A stretch of DNA of 64,000 bases, taken from an uncultured Spartobacteria bacterium (GTDB taxonomy: Bacteria > Verrucomicrobiota > Verrucomicrobiia > Chthoniobacterales > Chthoniobacteraceae). The stretch spans positions 1 to 64,000 of the forward strand of contig CAIXGS010000024.1 in assembly GCA_903919125.1 (NCBI GenBank), read 5' to 3'. Of this stretch, positions 10,856 through 20,741 are shown piece by piece. The first letter of the stretch is position 1. Each line of letters starts with the position of its first letter. Under the pieces are notes generated by a model. The model saw only the letters and a program-made list of their open reading frames with translations, did no database searches and was not told the DNA's origin. A program made the translations under genes and the position numbers.

Positions 10856-11884
10856 ATGCGCAAACACTGGCATGTGGAGCGTGGTGCGTTTCAAGCGAAA
10901 GGGACGCGCTGGAAAAAGCATGACGCTCATTCCACAAACCAGTTGTGGCACGGAATCGGTCCCTCCGGAGAATGGTTACTGAAGTGGTATCGGTATCCCG
11001 AGGCGGGGGTTCATCCCGAACCTGAGGTTGCGTATTTTCTTCGTTCACAGGGATATGAGTATGTCCCAGAATTTGGTGCGCGGCTTGACGAACAGCGAGA
11101 GGGGTCTTGGGTAACCCGTGCTTTTGTCCAGCGTTGGGTGACCGGAACGTCTGCATGGGATCACACGGTTAAGGCCCTAAGCGCGGGCGTTGTGGATGTG
11201 GAATACGCCAGAGATCTCGGCCGTTGCGTGGGCGAGTTACATGCGGTTCTGGCGACCGGTGCGGCGGGCACTCCGTTTTCAGCAGTGGCCTGGGATGCAT
11301 CGGCGCAGCAACGTTGGATCGCGCGGCTGACGGGCGGCATAGCACAATGGATAGCTGCGCTTGAAGGGGAGCGACCCTCATCGGTGCCAGAGGAAACTTG
11401 GAATCAGTTGAGGCGCGATTGGGTGGCTGGTGAAAATGGGTGGAAAGCCCGTGTCGAGAGGCTCGCGGGATTATCTTTCATTGGCGTGCAAAGCCGGGTG
11501 CATGGCGATTTACATCTGGGGCAGGCTTTGGAGCGGCAAGCGGACGGGGAGCGACATTTTTACTTCGTGGACTTTGAGGGAGAGCCGACCCGGCCGCTTG
11601 CGGAGCGCAGGCTGTCGGATACTCCTCTTCGTGATGCGGCTGGGATGTGGCGCTCCTTCGCGTACGCAGCGGCACTAAGCGGAGCCTCCGATGAAGCGCA
11701 GAACGTTTTACAGGAAGCATTTCTGGCGGGTTGGGTGCGCGCGGCACCTGCTATCGGGAGCAATTGGAGAAGCTGCCTTGACGGCTTGGCTTGGGAAAAA
11801 ACCATCTACGAGGCGCTCTACGAATTGCGCCACCGCCCGGACTGGCTCTGGATTCCGCTGCGCGGCCTGGATGCTTGGCGTTGA
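10856..11884 (+). CDS. Maltokinase-like phosphotransferase (short form)
   Basis: 342 residues from ATG 10856. The C-terminal half carries aminoglycoside-phosphotransferase-fold kinase motifs in the form typical of maltokinases: RVHGDLHLGQ (catalytic loop) and VDFEGEPTRPLAERR (metal-binding DFE). Maltokinases and trehalose synthase/maltokinase fusions are usually about 450 residues or more, with a large N-terminal cap; here the first 100 residues are short and unlike it. It follows the HAD gene by eight bases and overlaps or abuts pyrD. Family assignment is good; maltose as substrate is only an inference. Confidence 0.7.
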   Translation: MRKHWHVERGAFQAKGTRWKKHDAHSTNQLWHGIGPSGEWLLKWYRYPEAGVHPEPEVAYFLRSQGYEYVPEFGARLDEQREGSWVTRAFVQRWVTGTSAWDHTVKALSAGVVDVEYARDLGRCVGELHAVLATGAAGTPFSAVAWDASAQQRWIARLTGGIAQWIAALEGERPSSVPEETWNQLRRDWVAGENGWKARVERLAGLSFIGVQSRVHGDLHLGQALERQADGERHFYFVDFEGEPTRPLAERRLSDTPLRDAAGMWRSFAYAAALSGASDEAQNVLQEAFLAGWVRAAPAIGSNWRSCLDGLAWEKTIYEALYELRHRPDWLWIPLRGLDAWR

Positions 11885-11927
11885 AAAACAATTGCCGCCC
11901 GAGGCAACGACGCGTTTTGTTTGGGAT

Positions 11928-12938
11928 GTGAGTTTCTATCGGCACCTCGTTCGTCCCCTTCTGTTCTCTTTCGATCCGGAATCCGTCCATCATTTTGCGA
12001 TGGATTGTTTGGAGTTCGCTGGACCCGCAATGAATTGGCTTTCGCCCGCGCCCGACCCGCGCCTGAGCCGCACGGTATTCGGAGTGCGGTTTCCCAGCCC
12101 AGTAGGGTTGGCGGCGGGATTCGACAAAAACGCGCTGGCGCTCCCGGGTTGGGAGGCGCTTGGGTTTGGGTTTGCGGAAATAGGGACGGTCACGGCGAAG
12201 GCGCAACCGGGCAATCCCAAGCCTAGAATGTTTCGTCTGCCGGATATGGAAGCCGTCATCAACCGACTGGGATTTAACAACCAAGGAGCCGAGGCCGTGG
12301 CCAACCGACTGCGAGTGCTGCGGGAAAAAGGCCGCTGGCCGGGCATTCCTGTGGGAGTGAATCTGGGCAAGTCGAAGGTCACGCCCTTGGAGGAGGCAAC
12401 CGCTGATTACGTCGAGTCGTTTGTCAAACTGCGCGATTACGGAGATTACTTTGTACTCAACGTATCCTCGCCCAATACCCCCGGGCTGCGCCAATTGCAG
12501 GACAAGTCCGCGTTGGAAGGACTGCTCTCCGCAGTGCAAGCCGCTAATTCCACCCGCCTGCCGGTCCTGCTCAAGATCGCGCCTGACTTGGAATGGGCTG
12601 CCATTGAGGAAATTTTAGCGCTGGTACAGAGCCACGATCTCGCCGGAGTGATCGCGACCAACACGACCATCGACCACAGTAGCGTGCCGGAGTCACGGAG
12701 GGAGCAAGGCGGCTTAAGCGGCCAGCCGTTGAAGGCGCGCGCTTTGGCGGTGCTCAAGTTCATTATCGCGAACACGAGGCTACCGGTCATCGCCGTCGGG
12801 GGAATCGGGTCGGCGCAGGACGCCATGGAACGTTTGGATGCGGGGGCGTCGCTGATCCAAATTTACACAGGACTTGTGTATGAAGGACCGGGGCTTGTGG
12901 GGGCGATTCACGGCGCCATTTTGAAGAGTCAGAATTAG
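11928..12938 (+). CDS. pyrD: Dihydroorotate dehydrogenase, class 2 (quinone)
   Basis: Fourth step of de novo pyrimidine synthesis: FMN-dependent oxidation of dihydroorotate to orotate, with electrons passed to quinone at the membrane. The N-terminal helix FYRHLVRPLLFSFDPESVHH is the class 2 membrane-association motif. PVGLAAGFDKNA, LNVSSPNTPGLRQLQ (catalytic Ser region) and VIAVGGIGSAQDA are present. A GTG at 11928 gives 336 residues, the usual length, and starts at the conserved helix. An ATG at 11871 would add 19 residues and overlap the kinase gene by 14 bases; it cannot be excluded. Confidence 0.93.
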   Translation: MSFYRHLVRPLLFSFDPESVHHFAMDCLEFAGPAMNWLSPAPDPRLSRTVFGVRFPSPVGLAAGFDKNALALPGWEALGFGFAEIGTVTAKAQPGNPKPRMFRLPDMEAVINRLGFNNQGAEAVANRLRVLREKGRWPGIPVGVNLGKSKVTPLEEATADYVESFVKLRDYGDYFVLNVSSPNTPGLRQLQDKSALEGLLSAVQAANSTRLPVLLKIAPDLEWAAIEEILALVQSHDLAGVIATNTTIDHSSVPESRREQGGLSGQPLKARALAVLKFIIANTRLPVIAVGGIGSAQDAMERLDAGASLIQIYTGLVYEGPGLVGAIHGAILKSQN

Positions 12939-12949
12939 CGGGTCCGGCT

Positions 12950-13004
12950 GTGTCAAAATGACACTTTTGCGACTGATAAGTGCGCTACTTTGGCGCATTT
13001 TTAG
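12950..13004. promoter_or_regulatory. Candidate heat-shock operators before clpB
   Basis: 12950-12964 is a palindrome with six-base arms, GTGTCA-AAA-TGACAC. 12980-13004 matches the dnaK upstream motif at 5700-5724 (core TTTGGCGCAT followed by TTTAG). Both lie 96-150 bases before the clpB ATG. The first palindrome resembles the centre of the dnaK one (CA-AAA-TG). No CIRCE or CtsR-type direct repeat is present. A shared regulator for dnaK and clpB is inferred. Confidence 0.45.
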
Positions 13005-13099
13005 CTTTCCCCGAACAATTCTCTAGAAGCACAGGCGCTGGCACCGTTTCTGCATTATATTGGGACAATTCCTGCAGTCAGCCTTCAGCTAATCTACCT

Positions 13100-15706
<2,607 letters not shown>

Positions 15707-15733
15707 CATTTACTCCCCCAAGACTTCTCAGCT

Positions 15734-15758
15734 TCCAGAGTCAACGGGGCCTGATACC
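15734..15758. repeat. GGGGACAGACAC-family fragment
   Basis: TCCAGAGTCAACGGGGCCTG and the following ATACC match the right half of the more complete element at 20742-20785 (two or three differences). It is the first trace of the repeat family that punctuates the next 5 kb. Confidence 0.5.
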
Positions 15759-15784
15759 AAATCTTGAAGAAAACTGGTCCTTCA

Positions 15785-15830
15785 CTCCGCGGTCCCAAGC
15801 GCTGAGGTCTTTGCATCATCCATAAACCTG
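15785..15830. repeat. Dispersed repeat, copy 2 (with copy at 81-130)
   Basis: CTCCGCGGTCCCA, GCTGAGGTCTTTG, CATCATCCA and the following AAACCT align to 79-125. It lies between clpB and the toxin-antitoxin pair, next to a GGGGACAGACAC-type element, so two different repeats are stacked here. Confidence 0.5.
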
Positions 15831-15856
15831 GAGTGAGAGGAAAGTGGCACGGCGGG

Positions 15857-15882
15857 GAGAGGAAAGTGTCTGTCCCCTGCGG
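15857..15882. repeat. GGGGACAGACAC-family element (half copy)
   Basis: GAGAGGAAAGTGTCTGTCCCC followed by TGCGG is the left half of the palindromic element seen whole at 16606-16700. It lies 64 bases before the antitoxin start. Confidence 0.65.
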
Positions 15883-15945
15883 AGCGATGCGGCGTACGAG
15901 AACCAACCAATTGACCAAGTTGATGTGACCAACTACAGTCTCTCC

Positions 15946-16191
15946 ATGGAATCCATGCCGATCTCCGAATTCAAAGCGAAGGCCATCGCGACGCTTAAAA
16001 AGGTTAGGGACACAGGAGAGCCCGTTCTTGTCACCATCCGCGGAGTGGCCGTTGCGGAAATTTTTCCACCGCGCGCTGTCAGGGAAGAAGGCGTGGTCTT
16101 GGGTGCCTGCTCCCATCTCGTGGTCGAACGCCCACCCGACGCGCAGCTCATCGCAATGGGTTCCACCGATGAATGGGAAATGAATCAATGA
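15946..16191 (+). CDS. Phd/YefM-family antitoxin
   Basis: 81 residues from ATG 15946; a second ATG at 15955 is also possible. The N-terminal part (PISEFKAKAIATLKKVRDTG, then EPVLVTIRGVAVAEIFPP) is the Phd/YefM dimerisation and DNA-binding fold. The C-terminal tail would wrap the toxin. Its stop overlaps the ATG of the PIN toxin by four bases. It probably represses its own promoter. Repeat elements flank the pair on both sides, which suggests it arrived or moves as a cassette. Confidence 0.85.
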   Translation: MESMPISEFKAKAIATLKKVRDTGEPVLVTIRGVAVAEIFPPRAVREEGVVLGACSHLVVERPPDAQLIAMGSTDEWEMNQ

Positions 16192-16589
16192 AGGTCCTTC
16201 TGGATACCCCCGTCTGGATCTGGGCGGCGGAGGGATCAAAAGCGCTCGGCCCAAATTGCACAAAATTGCTGACCGATCCCGCTACGCAACGCTGGATTTC
16301 GCCCATTTCAACCCTGGAGATCGCCCGCTTGGTGGCACGGCGGGAGATTATTCTCGCCTGCCCGTTACCAGAATGGATCGCCCGTTCCATGAGCGCCCTC
16401 AGACTGCAGACGATGGAACTAGACCACGCCACAGCCATGGAGGCGTACGCCTTGCCCGGCGACTTTCACCCAGATCCAGCAGACAGGCAACTCATGGCAG
16501 CGGCCCGCATACACGGCTTGCGATTGCTGACGGCGGACGCGCGCATCCTCGCCTACCGTGAAGTGCAGTCGCTCTCCGCGCTCCAATAA
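16188..16589 (+). CDS. PIN-domain toxin (VapC-like RNase)
   Basis: 133 residues. PIN-fold ribonuclease, the toxic partner of the upstream antitoxin. All expected acidic residues are visible: Asp6 in MKVLLDTPVW, Glu in ISTLEIARL, Asp in DFHPDPADRQL and Asp in LLTADARIL. The active site therefore looks intact. The ATG overlaps the antitoxin stop, which decides this start over the in-frame ATG at 16173. VapC-type enzymes usually cut tRNA or rRNA; the target here is unknown. Confidence 0.85.
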   Translation: MKVLLDTPVWIWAAEGSKALGPNCTKLLTDPATQRWISPISTLEIARLVARREIILACPLPEWIARSMSALRLQTMELDHATAMEAYALPGDFHPDPADRQLMAAARIHGLRLLTADARILAYREVQSLSALQ

Positions 16590-16605
16590 ACCAGCTCAAA
16601 CCTGT

Positions 16606-16700
16606 GAGAGGAAAGTGTCCGTCCCCTGCGGTTCCCCATTTGCGTTGCGTGCTGCGGAGCCGGGCGTGTTTGAGGGAACAGGGACAGACACTTTCCCCCC
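16606..16700. repeat. GGGGACAGACAC-family palindromic element, full copy
   Basis: The left arm (16606-16636: GAGAGGAAAGTGTCCGTCCC and CTGCGGTTCCCC) and right arm (16673-16699: GAGGGAACAGGGACAGACAC and TTTCCCC) are inverted copies around a 36-base centre containing TTGCGTTGCGTGCTGCGG. Directly follows the PIN toxin gene. The same unit, with a 59-base insertion, is at 18586-18737. Confidence 0.75.
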
Positions 16701-16965
16701 CGCCCGCCCGGCCTTGGGCGCACCCGTCGCGGTCACGTCTTCTAGGACCGCCACGGCCCACCGCGCTCCGGCTACGGGCCTGCGGCCCTGCGCCTTCGGC
16801 CCCCCAGGTTCGCCTTAGCGGCCCCGTTCACGATTGCGGGTGGCGTTTACCGTCCCTTGACAGTGGCGCGTCCCCCTGAAGGCGGCGGTCCCGTTCTCTC
16901 CCGCACGCCAAGTCTCTTCTCGCCGCCGCTCGACAATTCCTTCCTCTCAATGCTAACAACAGCAA
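16701..16965. other. GC-rich non-coding stretch
   Basis: Between the repeat and the next gene lie about 265 bases, strongly GC-rich, with short palindromes such as GGGCCTGCGGCCC near 16777. Reading frames run through it only because stops are rare at this composition; none shows family features or a start. I see no gene. Confidence 0.55.
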
Positions 16966-17571
16966 ATGAGCGACGACTCTTATCCCCCAACCCCGTGGGA
17001 AATTAGAAATACTTTCTTCGACGACCGCACTCGCAAGCTCCTAGCGCTGTCTGAGGCTCAATGGTGGGAGTACACACGCAGAAAAAAAACGATGAATCGT
17101 ATTTTTCCCAAAGCCGTCAAAGTTTTGGAATCCCTTGAGGAAGTGAGCCAAGCGATTGATCTCAACAAAAAAGAACAGCAGCGTTTTTTCCGCAGCGGCA
17201 TTGCACAGTTGGGACTTTTGTTTTTGGGCGGATTACTCTGTGAACAAACGTCGCCTAGTTCCCTAGGTTTCATTATCCCACTCTACATCTGGGCATTCTA
17301 TTCTCAGATAGAACCATCATTGAAGAGCGGTGATTTAAAACAAGATTTCGCTCGCCTCACCCTGCAATACTCTGACTTGGAAAAGGAGTTTACTGAAAAT
17401 TTCGGCCTAGCCCTGCAATTCAGAGAACTGGTGCAGACATGGAATTCACCCGAAATCGGCTTTGATCTCATCGAAAAACTCCAAGATGTTGCGCTGAGCG
17501 AAATCGAACGCCTTTCCCAAAACGCGTACCGTAATCATCTTGAGAAGTTAGTCGACATGCACACCTTTTAA
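16966..17571 (+). CDS. Unknown protein with two membrane helices
   Basis: 201 residues; I do not recognise the family. An N-terminal soluble part (1-80, charged, helical) leads to two adjacent hydrophobic segments (GIAQLGLLFLGGLLC at about 78-92 and LGFIIPLYIWAFYS at about 100-113), then a C-terminal helical region of about 85 residues (KDFARLTLQY-like, SDLEKEFTENF). It is less GC-rich than its neighbours, which fits a foreign origin. Its stop abuts the stop of the convergent terminase fragment exactly. Position among a toxin-antitoxin pair and a Fic gene makes a defence or toxin role possible, but nothing shows it. Confidence 0.6.
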   Translation: MSDDSYPPTPWEIRNTFFDDRTRKLLALSEAQWWEYTRRKKTMNRIFPKAVKVLESLEEVSQAIDLNKKEQQRFFRSGIAQLGLLFLGGLLCEQTSPSSLGFIIPLYIWAFYSQIEPSLKSGDLKQDFARLTLQYSDLEKEFTENFGLALQFRELVQTWNSPEIGFDLIEKLQDVALSEIERLSQNAYRNHLEKLVDMHTF

Positions 17572-18618
17572 CTAATCCATCACCGCCAACTCAGGACGTC
17601 GCCCGCGGTTTTCTCGTTTTACCAACAGCCTGGCTTCGCCTCCGCCCACCAGTAGGTATTGCAACGACTCGGCGACGTGCGAGTAATCGTTCTTGTCGGG
17701 CATATCCCGATACTTGGCTGCGCCACTGACTTGCACCCGCTTGAGAGAATACCCGCCCGCCATCGCCTTTCTAAGTATAGCACACTGAGGATGCACGATC
17801 AGTCCGGGGGCGCCGTCAATAAGCCGAGAGAGTGGGCCCGCCACTGATTCCCGCCGTTTGATGAAGTCATTAGTCGCAGCAGGAGTAGCAGGCACACCCG
17901 CCTTCCTCAGAATCTGGAATGGTGTCACTTCATCGGTCTGCGCCCGCACATCACCCGCCGGATCCCCCGTGATCTTCGCGAACGTCATGCTGCGGTACTT
18001 CTCCTGCATCACGCGCCTAAGCTCCTGCGAAAACCGCACAGCCCCCATGTCTTCCGTCACCAACTCCGAATGCACGCGCCACTGTCCCAACACCGTGCGC
18101 TGCGCAAACGTCGCCGCAGGGGTCAGTCCAAAATCAATGCCAACGTACATCGGTAATCTGTCGTTCAATTCAAACTCCTGCACATGCACAGAATCCCGAA
18201 ACTCGGGATATACGGGTTTTCCATCCCGCACATAACCGTACTCCGCTTCAACGTAGACTTTTACCCAGTCGGGATCTTTCCCTGCCACCTGACGCTGGTA
18301 ATACTTGTCCGGCAGATTCCCGACGTTCTCTGCCTCGGGCGATAATCCACCGGGTTGCTTGAAGAATTTCCAGCCCTCGGGGTGTTCTTCTTCCGCCAAT
18401 TTGTACCACCAATGATCGGTATCCGGTGGATTCGTGTCCGCTATAATACCGCTCCACTCCGTCCCTCCCATGGCCATGCTCGGGTAACGCCCCACGCGTC
18501 CCGTTAAACCGTCGATCACCGCCTTGGGAATTTCTCGTGCCTCGTTCACCCATGCGCCGGTCAATTCCATGCTCAAGAAACCTATGAGCGGAAAGTGTCT
18601 GTCCCCTGCGGTTCCCAC
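17572..18618 (-). pseudogene. Phage terminase large subunit, N-terminally truncated
   Basis: 348 codons remain. Residues 16-75 match the end of a terminase ATPase domain (WVNEAREIPKAVIDGLTGR, then TNPPDTDHWWY). Residues about 155-330 match the RNase H-like nuclease (YVGIDFGLTPAA, KITGDPAGDVRAQ, KNDYSHVAESLQYLL). Walker A and B, which should come first, are absent. The first 12 codons, including the ATG (MGTAGDRHFPLI), are translated from the repeat element at 18586-18737, so homology stops at the repeat edge. No other phage gene is near. It is a remnant, possibly still translated. Confidence 0.8.
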
Positions 18619-18737
18619 TTAGCAAAAAGCCGATTCGGGTGTTGAGACTAATCTACTTCGTAATAACCAGCGTCCCATTTGCGTTGCGTGCTGCGGAGCC
18701 GAGCGTGTTTGAGGGAACAGGGACAGACACTTTCCCC
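18586..18737. repeat. GGGGACAGACAC-family element with 59-base insertion
   Basis: Same left arm, centre and right arm as 16606-16700, but about 59 extra bases (18617-18676) sit between the left arm and the centre. TCCC precedes and ends the insert, as expected of a short target duplication. The left arm overlaps the 5' end of the truncated terminase reading frame. Confidence 0.7.
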
Positions 18738-18760
18738 AGCTCGGCCGGGTCTTCGGCCTT

Positions 18761-18988
18761 CTAGAACTCGCCGTTCAAAAGTCCCTTAAAGGAAAGGTCC
18801 TCATCCAATTCAGGCCAGTGCAAACCGAAGGGGGAAACCTCAATGTTTTTGAGCTGCGCTTCGGTACCTTTTTCCAGACGAGCGCTAGCCGTGATAGGGA
18901 ACCGGATTTCAACCGTGCCCGCAATCCGGACGGTCACATAGCCGCCATCGTAATAAGCTGTTCGTTTAGGGACGGTCAAAGTGCTCAT
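18761..18988 (-). CDS. DUF2442 family protein
   Basis: 75 residues from ATG 18988. The C-terminal part (TEAQLKNIEVSPFGLHWPEL, DEDLSFKGLL) is the DUF2442 signature. DUF2442 genes usually sit directly after, and overlap, a DUF4160 gene; here the remains of that partner overlap by 23 bases upstream. The pair has been discussed as toxin-antitoxin-like, but the biochemical role is not established. A longer start at 19045 would read out of the DUF4160 frame and is not preferred. Confidence 0.75.
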   Translation of the reverse strand: MSTLTVPKRTAYYDGGYVTVRIAGTVEIRFPITASARLEKGTEAQLKNIEVSPFGLHWPELDEDLSFKGLLNGEF

Positions 18989-19205
18989 GCCAACTCCTGA
19001 TAATAAGCTCACGATTTGCTTCGGCAAGTAATTCCGCTTTCGCAAGTTCCGCTACTTTTAGCCCTTCAGATTCCCGAAGACAGACCTCATCCTCCACGAG
19101 AAAAACAGCCTCCCCATCTTACTTACGAACATGCACATGAATGGGCTCATGGTCATTGCTGTAGAAGAAAAATATGTAACCGTCCTTCTCGAAGATTCTG
19201 GGCAC
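18966..19205 (-). pseudogene. DUF4160 family protein, in-frame stop
   Basis: Read from a GTG at 19205, the frame gives VPRIFEKDGYIFFFYSNDHE and PIHVHVRK, the typical DUF4160 start, then a TAA as codon 29 (19121-19119). The same frame continues past the stop with DGEAVFLVEDEVCLRESEG, KVAELAKAELLAEANREL and SWHEHFDRP, which is the rest of the family, and ends at 18966. Related proteins normally read RK-G-GEAVF here, so one codon has become a stop. The partner DUF2442 gene overlaps its end and is intact. Confidence 0.75.
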
Positions 19206-19272
19206 AAATGAAACATAGCAGCGCTTTTACTGTCCCGCAACGAGGCTATTTTTCGTGGCGCCTACCCAGGCG

Positions 19273-19290
19273 GCAGGGACAGACACTTCC
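19273..19290. repeat. GGGGACAGACAC-family element (fragment)
   Basis: GCAGGGACAGACACTTCC lies between the DUF4160 remnant and the Fic gene. Rest of 19206-19468 shows no gene. Confidence 0.55.
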
Positions 19291-19468
19291 TACCTCGGCT
19301 TCTCCCCGAGCCCTCTCTGCATTTCACAGAGGCGGCCTGAATCCGTGCGCCGTGGTTCCGTAGGGGCCGAGAACCGTGTCACCCTAAATGTTGGTATGAT
19401 TGGCTTTTTCATTCCCCTTGCGCTTGCGGCGATTGCGATCCATATTCACCGCACATCCTGCGGAGATT

Positions 19469-20569
19469 ATGGCATTTATTTACCAACACCGAGACTGGCC
19501 GGATTTCAAATGGGACGCATTCGGCCTTTCTTCGCTTCTAGCCGATGTCCGAAACTCTCAGGGGCGATTATTGGGACGTATGGATGGGCTTGGCCTTCCG
19601 CTCAGAGCTCAGGCTACACTGACGACCCTCACCGCTGATGTCACCAAATCCAGCGCCATCGAAGGAGAGTTTCTAAATCAAGAGCAGGTGCGATCATCCA
19701 TTGCACGCAAGCTCGGCTTGGATGTTGGCGGGATGATTTCTTCATCACGGGACATCGACGGGATTGTGGAGATGATGTTGGATGCCACGCAAAACTTTCG
19801 GCAACCGCTCACTTCTGAGAGGCTCTTTGCATGGCAGGCAGCTCTTTTTCCCACGGGAAGAAGCGGAATGGTTCGTATCACCGTGGGGAGTTGGCGCACG
19901 GCGGAATCTGGACCCATGCAGGTGGTCTCAGGAGCCATCGGGAGGGAGCGTGTCCATTTTGAAGCGCCAGCCGCTGCACGTATCCCGCAGGAGATGGAGC
20001 GATTCCTCTTGTGGCTTGAGCAAGACCAAGGACTTGACCCGGTCCTGAAAGCCGGTATCGCCCATTTCTGGTTTGTGACCATCCACCCCTTTGAAGATGG
20101 GAACGGACGTATTGGCCGAGCGATTGCAGACCTGCTGCTCGCAAGAAGTGATGGAATGGCCGAGCGCTTCTACAGCTTGTCGTCTCAAATCGAAACGGAG
20201 AGGAAAGGGTATTACGAAAAGCTGGAAGCCTGTCAGCGAGGGGGGCTCGACATCACCGTCTGGCTTAAGTGGTTTTTGGAATGCTTCGGACGGGCGCTAA
20301 AGGGAGCTGAGGGATTACTGGAACAGGTTTTGCGCAAGGCGCGCCTGTGGGAGAGAATCAATCAAGGTCCGGTAAACGATAGGCAGCGGGTGGTGCTCAA
20401 TCGGCTTTTGGATGGGTTCGATGGCAAGCTCACTTCGTCGAAATACAGCAAGCTAACTAAGTGCTCCCCAGACACAGCACTTCGTGACATTCAAGACTTG
20501 GTAGGCCGAGGAATAATGCTTCAAAGTTCCTCAGGAGGCCGAAGCACGAGTTACGAGTTAGTGGATTGA
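19469..20569 (+). CDS. Fic domain protein (AMPylase-like)
   Basis: 366 residues from ATG 19469, with GGAG four bases before. The Fic motif HPFEDGNGRIGRAI (about residue 210) is complete, including the catalytic His, so nucleotide transfer from ATP (AMPylation) onto a protein is likely. SSAIEGEFL near residue 62 fits the N-terminal inhibitory helix motif (S/T)xxxE(G/N) of class II, self-inhibited Fic proteins. A Fic/DUF4172-like N-terminal segment (YQHRDWPDFKWD) precedes it, and the last 70 residues look like a winged helix (SSKYSKLTKCSPDTALRDIQ). It stands alone between two repeat copies with no antitoxin gene, consistent with built-in inhibition. Confidence 0.88.
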   Translation: MAFIYQHRDWPDFKWDAFGLSSLLADVRNSQGRLLGRMDGLGLPLRAQATLTTLTADVTKSSAIEGEFLNQEQVRSSIARKLGLDVGGMISSSRDIDGIVEMMLDATQNFRQPLTSERLFAWQAALFPTGRSGMVRITVGSWRTAESGPMQVVSGAIGRERVHFEAPAAARIPQEMERFLLWLEQDQGLDPVLKAGIAHFWFVTIHPFEDGNGRIGRAIADLLLARSDGMAERFYSLSSQIETERKGYYEKLEACQRGGLDITVWLKWFLECFGRALKGAEGLLEQVLRKARLWERINQGPVNDRQRVVLNRLLDGFDGKLTSSKYSKLTKCSPDTALRDIQDLVGRGIMLQSSSGGRSTSYELVD

Positions 20570-20652
20570 ATTTCCATGAGGCGTGTTGTGAAACTCGCTC
20601 GGTTGCCTCATCGCGCTTACCATCAGGGCTCGCATTCATTTGAAAAGACGCT

Positions 20653-20671
20653 GGGGACAGACACTTTGCCC
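20653..20671. repeat. GGGGACAGACAC-family element (half copy)
   Basis: TGGGGACAGACACTTTGCCC, the right arm of the element, 84 bases after the Fic stop. A small hairpin (AGGCGC...GCGCCT) follows at 20706-20725. Confidence 0.6.
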
Positions 20672-20741
20672 GCCACTCTCTCTCCCAGTCGCAACATGAA
20701 GGAGACAGGCGCGCTAAAAGCGCCTTAACTAAGTGCTATTC

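Noticed and set aside
16701-16965. Small plus-strand coding frames in the GC-rich stretch
   Set aside because: Overlapping frames are open in several phases, contain translated repeat sequence and lack start signals or homology features.
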